Origin: Aceticella autotrophica
Lineage (GTDB): Bacteria > Bacillota > Thermoanaerobacteria > Thermoanaerobacterales > Thermoanaerobacteraceae
Assembly: GCF_017357865.1 (NCBI RefSeq)
Contig: NZ_CP060096.1
Location: 186,001 to 250,000 of the forward strand
Reading direction: 5' to 3'
DNA length: 64,000 nucleotides
Part shown: positions 57,701-64,000 of the stretch, piece after piece
Numbering within the stretch: the stretch's first letter is position 1
How the letters are laid out: each line of letters starts with the position of its first letter
Made by a program: the position numbers and the translations under genes
Notes under the pieces: generated by a model
Database searches by the model: none
Told to the model about the DNA's origin: nothing
What the model saw: the letters and a program-made list of their open reading frames with translations, nothing else

Positions 57701-59243
57701 AATGCCTGCAAGTCCAGTAACAGTATCAGTAACTTTGGAAATTGGAATCAAGGTTAATATTGCTGTTGTAGGAAAATATGGCGAGTTACTCTTTAAACCG
57801 CAGCAGGTTACTATAAAACAAGATAATAAATGGGGTATAACTGTCCTTGGTGCACTTGATGCTACAGGTCTTTCTTATGATTCTACAAGTTCTGGATGGG
57901 TTAATTCAATTGAGGGACAAGCCAACGAAGGCCTTAGCGGATGGATGTATTCGGTAAACGGTCAAGTTCCCATGGTTTTGGCTAATAAATATAATGTTAA
58001 TACTACAGATAAAATTATATGGTGGTACAGCAAAAGTATGGCTCAGCCGCCCCCTACATGGGATAGTCTGGAATCAATAATAGGCAAGATAGGTGGTATG
58101 GTCTGGAATGATGTGAATGGTAACGGCATTCTGGATACCGGAGAGAATGGAATACAAGGTGTAACAGTACAATTACAAGATGCAAATGCTAATTTGATTA
58201 AATCTGTAACAACGGATGCTGATGGTAAATATTTGTTTGATGGATTAGCAGATGCGAGTTATATTGTTGTTGTGATACCGCCAAATGCAATGGAAGAAAC
58301 ATATGACGCAGACGGTAATAAGGATAATCTGTCAATAGTAAATATTACTACAAATGGGTATGCTTATCTTGACCAGAATTTTGGGTATATAAGCTTATAC
58401 TCTGTATTAACAAATAAAGCAATTGATTATCTTCATAATCAATTCACAAAAAACGGTGCATCCGATGATTCTTATAATGGAATAAATGCTTATACAACTT
58501 ATATCCTAATGCAATCAGGTGTAGATGTAAATACATGGGTTTATAATAATCAAACCCTTCCGGATGCTATAATCCAGATTGCCAATGGTCATATTGCCAA
58601 TTCTAAAACACCGGCAAAGGCATTAGCACAGGATTATATAGCTATGAAGGCTTTGGGCAAAACTGATATAGCAAATAACATTATAAATATTCTTAAAAAC
58701 AGACAAACTGATAAGGGATTTGACAACAATCTTTATTCAGATATGCCTGCTTATGATATTATGTTAAGAGCTGGTTTATCTGATGTGCTTAATGCAGTTT
58801 ATGCCAAGGATTTTATTTTAAGTACACAGTGCAAAGTAGCCGGTGATGCATACGGAAGTTGGGGAACTACATGGAGTGGAACATATTATGCCGATTTTAT
58901 GTCTACAGCAGAGGCGGTAAGGTCACTTCATTATTTAGACCCAAATGGAACCGACCCTAATATACAAAAAGCCATTAATGATGGTTTTGATTGGATGAAA
59001 AAACAGCAAAAAGCAGATGGTAGCTTTGCAGCCGGTATGGATGATAACCTAATAGATGCTTCAGAAATGATTTTGACCGCAAAGGTACTGGGTATTGACC
59101 CTGCTTCGATAAAGAGCAGTGACGGCAAAAGCCCGGTAGATTATTTGTTGAATAAAGCAATTAATCCGGATGGCAGCTTCGGTACATGCGGTAATGCATG
59201 GGATGCTACATGGGCGCTTTCTGCACTGAACAGCTTAAAATAG
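54771..59243 (+). CDS. S-layer-anchored transcobalamin-like protein with two DUF4430 and two toroid domains
   Basis: The 1490-residue secreted protein has a signal peptide, three SLH domains, a beta-helix-like module (about residues 230-465), DUF4430 (about 471-582, VWIAVVGMNGELLF to WWYSKSMAQ), a Thr/Pro linker (582-617), toroid domain 1 (618-898), a repeat domain (910-985), a second DUF4430 (992-1101), an SdrD B-like domain (1103-1206, GMVWNDVNGNGILDTGENG) and toroid domain 2 (1208-1490). In animal transcobalamin and intrinsic factor the helical barrel and a DUF4430-like domain enclose B12 between them. Here both occur twice behind a B12 riboswitch. I infer corrinoid capture at the cell surface. 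Confidence 0.83.
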   Translation: MIEMLVGTKKRFSKISALIIAILMLISNIAATALAAPTNTTTAKQFTDIKGHWAEKEINDWISKGLIAGYEDNTFRPDNPVTRAEFVTFTDRSNNLTQTTDITFKDVKSTDWFYKEIQKAKAANIVSGYDDNTFRPNNFITREEAAAILTRLLKLQPVTQDALKGFKDASQVSDWAKDAVNTAVYYGLIKGYPDNTIGPDNSITRAETVVILNRALKLQQTPIPSPAQTSTIYDKAGTYGPQTGMNTINGDVTISAADVTLQNTTIKGNLLISKAVGDGNVTLKNVIVEGTTTVNGGGEHSIVLEDCTLAQIIVNKDDGKIRLVAKGATKADSVTLQSGGKLEEDNVTGKGFTDVSIEGTNAQVTLIGNYDNIKVNAPGVSVEVASGTVNNLTISDTAKDSKINIDDGVKVSVLAVNAAAAITGKGTIETANINANNVTIEQKPINTNMASGITAIIGGQSSTGSTSSNTGNGCTVWIAVVGMNGELLFSPKQVTIKQDNKWGITALGALDATGLSYDSTSSGWVNSIEGQANKDLSGWMYSVNGQVPMVLANKYNVNTGDKIIWWYSKSMAQLPPSWDSLTSTPTPTPTPTPTPTPTPTPTPTPTPTPTPTPTPTPSYSVLTNKAIDYLHNQFTKNGASDDSYNGINAYTTYILMQSGVDVNTWVYNNQTLPDAIIQIANGHIANSKTPAKALAQDYIAMKALGKTDIANNIINILKNRQTDKGFDNNLYSDMPAYDIMLRAGSSDVLNAVYAKDYILSTQCTVSGDAYGSWGTTWSGTYYADFMATAEAVRSLHYLDPNGNDPNIQKAIKDGFDWMKKQQKADGSFVAGMDDNLIDASEMILTAKVLGIDPASIKSSGKSPVDYLLNNAINPDGSFGTCANAMDATWVLSALNSLNQIPTPTPTPTPTTYGITVNNAVYANVYADKQEAAAGDTVTINISNIQQGYLFKSITVKDSSGSQVATTEVKPGQQYTFTMPASPVTVSVTLEIGIKVNIAVVGKYGELLFKPQQVTIKQDNKWGITVLGALDATGLSYDSTSSGWVNSIEGQANEGLSGWMYSVNGQVPMVLANKYNVNTTDKIIWWYSKSMAQPPPTWDSLESIIGKIGGMVWNDVNGNGILDTGENGIQGVTVQLQDANANLIKSVTTDADGKYLFDGLADASYIVVVIPPNAMEETYDADGNKDNLSIVNITTNGYAYLDQNFGYISLYSVLTNKAIDYLHNQFTKNGASDDSYNGINAYTTYILMQSGVDVNTWVYNNQTLPDAIIQIANGHIANSKTPAKALAQDYIAMKALGKTDIANNIINILKNRQTDKGFDNNLYSDMPAYDIMLRAGLSDVLNAVYAKDFILSTQCKVAGDAYGSWGTTWSGTYYADFMSTAEAVRSLHYLDPNGTDPNIQKAINDGFDWMKKQQKADGSFAAGMDDNLIDASEMILTAKVLGIDPASIKSSDGKSPVDYLLNKAINPDGSFGTCGNAWDATWALSALNSLK
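56516..56622 (+). repeat. Tandem Thr-Pro coding minisatellite
   Basis: About 18 Thr-Pro pairs are encoded by repeats of ACACCGACGCCAACACCA type. It forms a stiff surface linker and may vary in length by slippage. Confidence 0.85.
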
Positions 59244-59502
59244 CTTGATTTAACATCTTAATAAAAGATAAACAAGCTTTGAGAAAATAGTTTGTAAAGG
59301 GAGATATGAAATCATATCTCCCTTTTTATAATAAAATTTCAGGAAAAACATATAGTAAAATTTGACTTTATTTAATAACATGATATAATAAATTGTGTTA
59401 TTACATATAAATTCATCTTAAATAATATTCAGAAAATCTTTTAACCGTTACATTGATTTTTTCTTTAATACAGCAATAAACTTATTTCTTAAAGTATTTT
59501 AT
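59244..59502. other. Intergenic region with terminator
   Basis: Only the terminator at 59296-59328 is recognised; the rest is AT-rich without a frame. Confidence 0.5.
59296..59328 (+). terminator. Terminator after the transcobalamin-like gene
   Basis: AAAGGGAGATATGA pairs with TCATATCTCCCTTT, followed by T residues. Confidence 0.9.
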
Positions 59503-59601
59503 ATAATAAAGAATGAATTTTTGGGGGAAATCTTGTCTCCTGAAATTCAGATATATAAGGCAATAGTAATTGCCAAAAATTAAAATAAGGGGAGGAAGAA
59601 T
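59503..59601 (+). promoter_or_regulatory. Conserved S-layer gene leader, copy 3
   Basis: Matches 32434-32534 except that the first hairpin arm reads TTTTTGGGGG. The GGCAAT/ATTGCC hairpin and GGGGAGG are kept. Confidence 0.6.
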
Positions 59602-62600
59602 ATGACTGAGATGCTTGTAGGTACAAAAAAGCGGTTTTCAAAGATATCAGCATTAATCATTGCGATATTAATGCTCATATCGAATATTGCAGCAACCGCT
59701 TTGGCTGCTCCGACAAATACAACAACAGCCAAACAATTTACAGACATCAAAGGACATTGGGCAGAAAAAGAAATAAATGACTGGATATCAAAAGGCTTAA
59801 TTGCCGGCTACGAAGATAACACCTTTAGACCCGACAACTCCGTAACAAGAGCAGAATTCGTAACATTTACAGACAGAAGCAACAACCTTACACAGACAAC
59901 AGACATAACCTTCAAAGACGTAAAATCGACAGACTGGTTTTATAAAGAAATACAAAAAGCAAAAGCTGCAAATATTGTTTCAGGTTATGATGATAATACA
60001 TTTAGACCAAACAACTCCATAACAAGAGAAGAAGCAGCAGCAATACTGACAAGGCTTTTAAAACTTCAGCCTGTTACACAAGATGCATTAAAAGGCTTTA
60101 AAGATGCATCACAGTTTTCAGACTGGGCTAAAGATGCTGTCAATACAGCCGTATACTATGGCTTAATAAAAGGCTATCCGGACAATACAGTAGGACCGGA
60201 TAACCTAATAACAAGAGCAGAAACAGTTGTTATACTTAACAGGGCATTAAACTTGCAACAAACACCAGCACAAACATCAACGATCTATGATAAAGCAGGT
60301 ACTTATGGTCCACAAACAGGCATGAATACCATTAATGGAGATGTAACAATCAGCGCAGCTGCTGTAACATTACAAAATACAACAATAAAAGGCAATCTCC
60401 TTATCAGCAAGGCTGTCGGAGATGGAAATGTAACACTTAAAAACGTCATCGTAGAAGGGACAACAACAGTCAATGGCGGCGGCGAACACAGCATAGTATT
60501 AGAAGATTGCACATTAGTGCAAATAATAGTAAACAAAGATGACGGAAAAATAAGACTTGTTGCAAAAGGTGCAACAAAAGCAGATTCAGTAACATTACAA
60601 TCGGGAGGAAAACTTGAAGAAGACAATGTAACAGGCAAAGGATTTACAGATGTAAGCATAGAAGGAACAAATACACAAGTAACACTAAAAGGCAATTATG
60701 ACAATATAAAAGTCAATGCACCGGGAGTATCAGTAGAAGTAGCAAGCGGAACAGTCAACAATTTAACCGTAAGCGATACTGCAAAAGATTCAAAGATTAA
60801 TATTGATGACGGTGTAAAAGTCAGTGTTATAGCGGCAAATGCAGCCGCGGCAATAACAGGAAAAGGTACGATAGAAACAGCAAACATCAATGCAAATAAT
60901 GTTACAATAGAGCAAAAACCTACTAATACTAATATAGCATCAGGTATAACAGCCATAATAGGCGGACAATCAACTACAGGTTCGACATCATCGAATACCG
61001 GGAATAGCGGTGGTGGAAGCAGTTCAACACCAGTATCGAAACCGACAAAACTATATGATGTTAATTTACTCCCGAGCGGTCCAAATTATATAGAATTTTG
61101 TTTTACTAATATAAAGCGGGTTATGAGAATTTATTCTATAGCTAAACTGCCAAGCGAAGCAAAACCGAGTATAAATGAAATAATTAGCAAAAGCAAAGGT
61201 TATGATAATCTTAAACCGGAATATCAATCAGCCTTAGTTAGAATAGATGGTTTAAATCCTAATACTGAATATAAAATTTACTACATAGCAACAGATGAAC
61301 ATGGGAATTTAATATCCGATATTTCAGAATTTACTGCAAAGACAACGCCTGCAAGTGTAAGCATTACTCCTTCAAAAGTTTACAGCGAAGTTTATATGTC
61401 TGTATATGAAATAAAAGATTTCACATTTAATATAAGTCCATCAGATGCAATTGTAACGGCTATTTCTGATAATACAAATGTTGCATCGGTATCAACCGAT
61501 GGGAATACCTTGACAGTTGCGGGAAAATCAACAGGTATAGCAAATATTACTGTTACAGCAAAAAAGGACGGATATTTAGATGGACAGTATAATTTTAAGG
61601 TTAATGTAATAAATCTGCAATGGCAAGCTGCCAATGGAGGATTACCATCAAGCGATATATATACTTCACTTGCTATCGATCCTGAATCTACAAATACAAT
61701 GTATGTTGGGACATATAACGGCATATACAAAACAACGGATGGTGGTACTACTTGGTCCAAATTAAATGGCGGTTTACCATCAGAAGTACGAATTTGTTCA
61801 CTAGCGATCGATCCAAAAAGTCCTAATATCATATATACCGGAACAGCAAATAATAATGGCATTTATAAGACAACAGACGGCGGTGCAACCTGGAGCAAAA
61901 TAGGCAATGAATTGCCGCAAGTATTGCGTATTCTTTCTCTTGCAGTTACACCTGATGCAAGTGCTTTATATGCTACGGTATATAATAATGTATACAAAAC
62001 AACAGATGGAGGCATTACTTGGAGTAATGTAAGCACAGGATTGCCAACAGCATGGATTACATGCCTTGCAGTTGACCCCAATAATTCCAATACCATATAT
62101 GCCGGAACAGACCATGGTCATGGTATATACAAAACGATAGATGGTGGTGTTTCATGGAACAGTGTAAGTAATGGGCTGCCGCAATCATCAGACGGGGCAT
62201 CAATCACTTCTCTTGCAATTGACCCAAATAACACGAATATAATATATGCTGGAACAGATGATGGACATGGTATTTATAAAACTATGGACGGCGGTATTAC
62301 CTGGAAAAGTATAAATACAGGGTTACCAACAAAAAACTTACAGATTACTTCACTTGCGATTGATGCTGCAACGGGAACATTATGTGCCTCCGGTTTTAAT
62401 GGAGACAACTTAAATGATATATACAGAACAACAAATGGTGGTGTTAGTTGGAGCAGTATAGGCAATGGATTACCATTGACATTTAGGACGTATTCGCTTA
62501 CAATTGATTCTAAGACAGGAATTCTATACGCAGCAACAAGTAACGGAGTCTATAAATTAGCGACAAGGGGTAATGGAAATAATCAGTTAACGGTAATGAT

Positions 62601-63807
62601 TAATCCAGATGGGGACTATGAAGGAGTGAATATTGCAACAGATGAATCAAAAGATTTTACATTTGCTGCAAATCCATCAGATGCTGTAATAACTGCTTCG
62701 TCAGATAACGAAAATATTGCTGGTGTAACATCTGAAGGGAATAAAGTAACGGTTACAGGCAAGACGGTAGGTACTGCAAATATTGCTGTCACAGCGAAAA
62801 AAGAAGGATATGCAGATGGACGATACAATTTCAAGGTTAATATCGTTAATTTACAATGGCAAGCCGTAAATAATGGATTGTCGGAAATAGCCACAACCGC
62901 TATTCCACTTGTGGCTCATACTACTGAGAACACAATATATATCGCTGTAAAGGACAGCGTTTATAAAACAACAGACGGTGGTGCTACATGGATAAGTGTG
63001 GGCAGTGGGTTGCCGGCAGGAAAGCAGATTTATTCGCTTGCTATCGATCCTAAGACAAATACGCTTTATGCTGCAACAAATAATGTTATTGATAGTGTAT
63101 ACAAAATAACAGAGGGTGGAACCATTTGGATGAGCGTAGGCACTGGATTGCCGTCTGGGGTATGGATCCGTTATATTGCAATAGACCCCGAAACAGGTAC
63201 GGTATATGCTGGAACAGGTAATTACAGTGGCACACGGGGCGTATTTAAGATTGCAGCAGGGGATTCTACTTGGAGCAATATAAGCAGCGGTTTACCGACA
63301 ACAGGAGTTTTCTCACTTGCATTTAATTCCAAAACAAATGAAGTATATGCCGGAACGGGAAGTGGTATATATAAAACAACAGATGGCGGTGTTACATGGA
63401 TAACAATTAATAACGGATTGCCGTCAAACAAATATGTCAATTCAATAGAAATCAATCCTGTTACAGGTACGGTATTCGCAGGAATAAAAAATGGGACAAT
63501 ATATAATATTTATAAAACAACAGATGGTGGTGTCAATTGGAGCAACATAAGCGACGGTAAATTGCCATCAAATGTACTAAATGCTCCTTTAGCTATTGAT
63601 TATAAAAATGGGATATTGTATGCTGCAATAAGTAATAATGTTTATAAAACGAAAGATAGTGGTGAAACATGGATTAAAGTCAGCAATACAGGTTGGCCTA
63701 CAAATGTAACAACAATTGATTCACTGATAACCGATTGTAACGGCATAATATATGCTGCTACAAAAAGTCCAAAGGTTGGCATATATAAATTTAATACAAC
63801 ACCATAA
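59602..63807 (+). CDS. S-layer-anchored protein with two beta-propellers
   Basis: The 1401-residue secreted protein has a signal peptide, three SLH domains, a beta-helix-like module (about residues 225-460), a fibronectin-like domain (475-585) and an Ig/Big-like domain (585-670). Then comes a propeller of BNR/sortilin type (670-990), a second Big-like domain (990-1085) and a second propeller (1085-1401). Propeller repeats read like SLAIDPKSPNIIYTGTANNNGIYKTTDGGATWSKI, with a recurring IYKTTDGGxTW core. Such repeats occur in glycan-binding or glycan-cutting (GH74-like) and assembly proteins. Catalytic residues cannot be assigned. Its 5' 1.4 kb nearly repeats those of the other S-layer genes. 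Confidence 0.85.
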   Translation: MTEMLVGTKKRFSKISALIIAILMLISNIAATALAAPTNTTTAKQFTDIKGHWAEKEINDWISKGLIAGYEDNTFRPDNSVTRAEFVTFTDRSNNLTQTTDITFKDVKSTDWFYKEIQKAKAANIVSGYDDNTFRPNNSITREEAAAILTRLLKLQPVTQDALKGFKDASQFSDWAKDAVNTAVYYGLIKGYPDNTVGPDNLITRAETVVILNRALNLQQTPAQTSTIYDKAGTYGPQTGMNTINGDVTISAAAVTLQNTTIKGNLLISKAVGDGNVTLKNVIVEGTTTVNGGGEHSIVLEDCTLVQIIVNKDDGKIRLVAKGATKADSVTLQSGGKLEEDNVTGKGFTDVSIEGTNTQVTLKGNYDNIKVNAPGVSVEVASGTVNNLTVSDTAKDSKINIDDGVKVSVIAANAAAAITGKGTIETANINANNVTIEQKPTNTNIASGITAIIGGQSTTGSTSSNTGNSGGGSSSTPVSKPTKLYDVNLLPSGPNYIEFCFTNIKRVMRIYSIAKLPSEAKPSINEIISKSKGYDNLKPEYQSALVRIDGLNPNTEYKIYYIATDEHGNLISDISEFTAKTTPASVSITPSKVYSEVYMSVYEIKDFTFNISPSDAIVTAISDNTNVASVSTDGNTLTVAGKSTGIANITVTAKKDGYLDGQYNFKVNVINLQWQAANGGLPSSDIYTSLAIDPESTNTMYVGTYNGIYKTTDGGTTWSKLNGGLPSEVRICSLAIDPKSPNIIYTGTANNNGIYKTTDGGATWSKIGNELPQVLRILSLAVTPDASALYATVYNNVYKTTDGGITWSNVSTGLPTAWITCLAVDPNNSNTIYAGTDHGHGIYKTIDGGVSWNSVSNGLPQSSDGASITSLAIDPNNTNIIYAGTDDGHGIYKTMDGGITWKSINTGLPTKNLQITSLAIDAATGTLCASGFNGDNLNDIYRTTNGGVSWSSIGNGLPLTFRTYSLTIDSKTGILYAATSNGVYKLATRGNGNNQLTVMINPDGDYEGVNIATDESKDFTFAANPSDAVITASSDNENIAGVTSEGNKVTVTGKTVGTANIAVTAKKEGYADGRYNFKVNIVNLQWQAVNNGLSEIATTAIPLVAHTTENTIYIAVKDSVYKTTDGGATWISVGSGLPAGKQIYSLAIDPKTNTLYAATNNVIDSVYKITEGGTIWMSVGTGLPSGVWIRYIAIDPETGTVYAGTGNYSGTRGVFKIAAGDSTWSNISSGLPTTGVFSLAFNSKTNEVYAGTGSGIYKTTDGGVTWITINNGLPSNKYVNSIEINPVTGTVFAGIKNGTIYNIYKTTDGGVNWSNISDGKLPSNVLNAPLAIDYKNGILYAAISNNVYKTKDSGETWIKVSNTGWPTNVTTIDSLITDCNGIIYAATKSPKVGIYKFNTTP

Positions 63808-63814
63808 AAACATG

Positions 63815-63853
63815 AAAGGGATAATTCCCAAAAGGGATTTATCCCACTTTTTT
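63815..63853 (+). terminator. Terminator after the propeller gene
   Basis: GGGATAATTCCC and GGGATTTATCCC pair around AAAA, followed by a T-rich tail. Confidence 0.8.
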
Positions 63854-63881
63854 AAATAAAACACTGGATTAAGGTGATAAT

Positions 63882-64000
63882 ATGGATATGAAAGTTACAG
63901 GTACACTTATGCAAAGTTATACCATATGCAAAAGACAGGTATGGCTTATGGCACATCAGATAATTCCTGACCAGGAGCACCCATTTATAGAGATGGGGCG
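63882..64000 (+). CDS. cas4: CRISPR adaptation exonuclease Cas4, N-terminal end (partial)
   Basis: The frame runs off the window after about 39 residues. VTGTLMQSYTICKRQVWLMAHQI with the first iron-sulfur cysteine in ICKRQVWL is typical of the Cas4 N-terminus. Cas4 trims and orients new spacers before integration. The ATG at 63882 or 63888 can be used, with AAGGTGAT in front. It suggests that cas1 and cas2 follow outside the window, about 35 kb from the array. Confidence 0.82.
   Translation, partial: MDMKVTGTLMQSYTICKRQVWLMAHQIIPDQEHPFIEMG

Overview
The window comes from a low-GC, anaerobic, probably thermophilic saccharolytic Firmicute. I infer a Thermoanaerobacterium/Thermoanaerobacter-like organism from AT-rich genes with strong AGGAGG ribosome sites, an S-layer built from SLH proteins, a type I pullulanase, a type I-B CRISPR system and B12 riboswitches. 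The species is not proven by the sequence alone.

Layout. 1-2731: end of argD, then argG and argH (arginine synthesis). 2851-3483: a DedA membrane protein. 3612-12018: potassium uptake, with a kinase-less short KdpD, kdpFABC on the minus strand, and a divergent histidine kinase plus a response regulator with a TPR-like tail instead of a DNA-binding domain. 12035-14002: pullulanase. 14224-28482: type I-B CRISPR locus cas6-cas8b-cas7-cas5-cas3 followed by leader and a 60-repeat array. cas7 is split by a complete 3393-bp transposon (17688-21080) with matching terminal inverted repeats and a 6-bp target duplication, TATTAC. 28711-35411: two S-layer-anchored proteins. 36195-46727: an iron-related island (binding lipoprotein, CooC-like ATPase, Fur-box-controlled ABC exporter, decayed one-module NRPS, thioesterase, membrane methyltransferase). 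46916-47792: dead IS110 element. 47848-52410: CRISPR-ancillary genes, two CARF-HEPN (TM1812/Csx1-like) proteins and a Csx20-type ring nuclease, mixed with small membrane proteins. 52585-59243: two cobalamin riboswitches, each in front of an S-layer protein with transcobalamin/intrinsic-factor-like domains. 59602-63807: an S-layer beta-propeller protein. 63882-64000: start of cas4.

The most striking signal is in the CRISPR array. The 27 leader-proximal repeats do not end in the normal AAAC; they pass through a series of other ends (TTAC, TAGA, TTTC, TTTG, CTGA, CCTG, GCTA, GATA, then a 5-base change). At every one of the nine switches, and nowhere else, the repeat on the older side carries extra bases, GGGG or AGGGG, identical to the end of the leader. 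This is what is expected if spacer integration sometimes shifts its whole 30-bp footprint 4-5 bp into the leader: leader bases are copied into the array, the last bases of the repeat are lost, and the first bases of the new spacer become part of all later repeats. The crRNA 5' handle has therefore been rewritten nine times. Together with the transposon in cas7 and an apparent ATT start codon in cas8b, this suggests a system whose interference arm is damaged or relaxed while spacer acquisition went on.

The second notable system is a proposed B12-capture layer: SLH proteins carrying alpha/alpha-toroid and DUF4430 domains, the two parts of animal transcobalamin and intrinsic factor, each behind its own cobalamin riboswitch and terminator.
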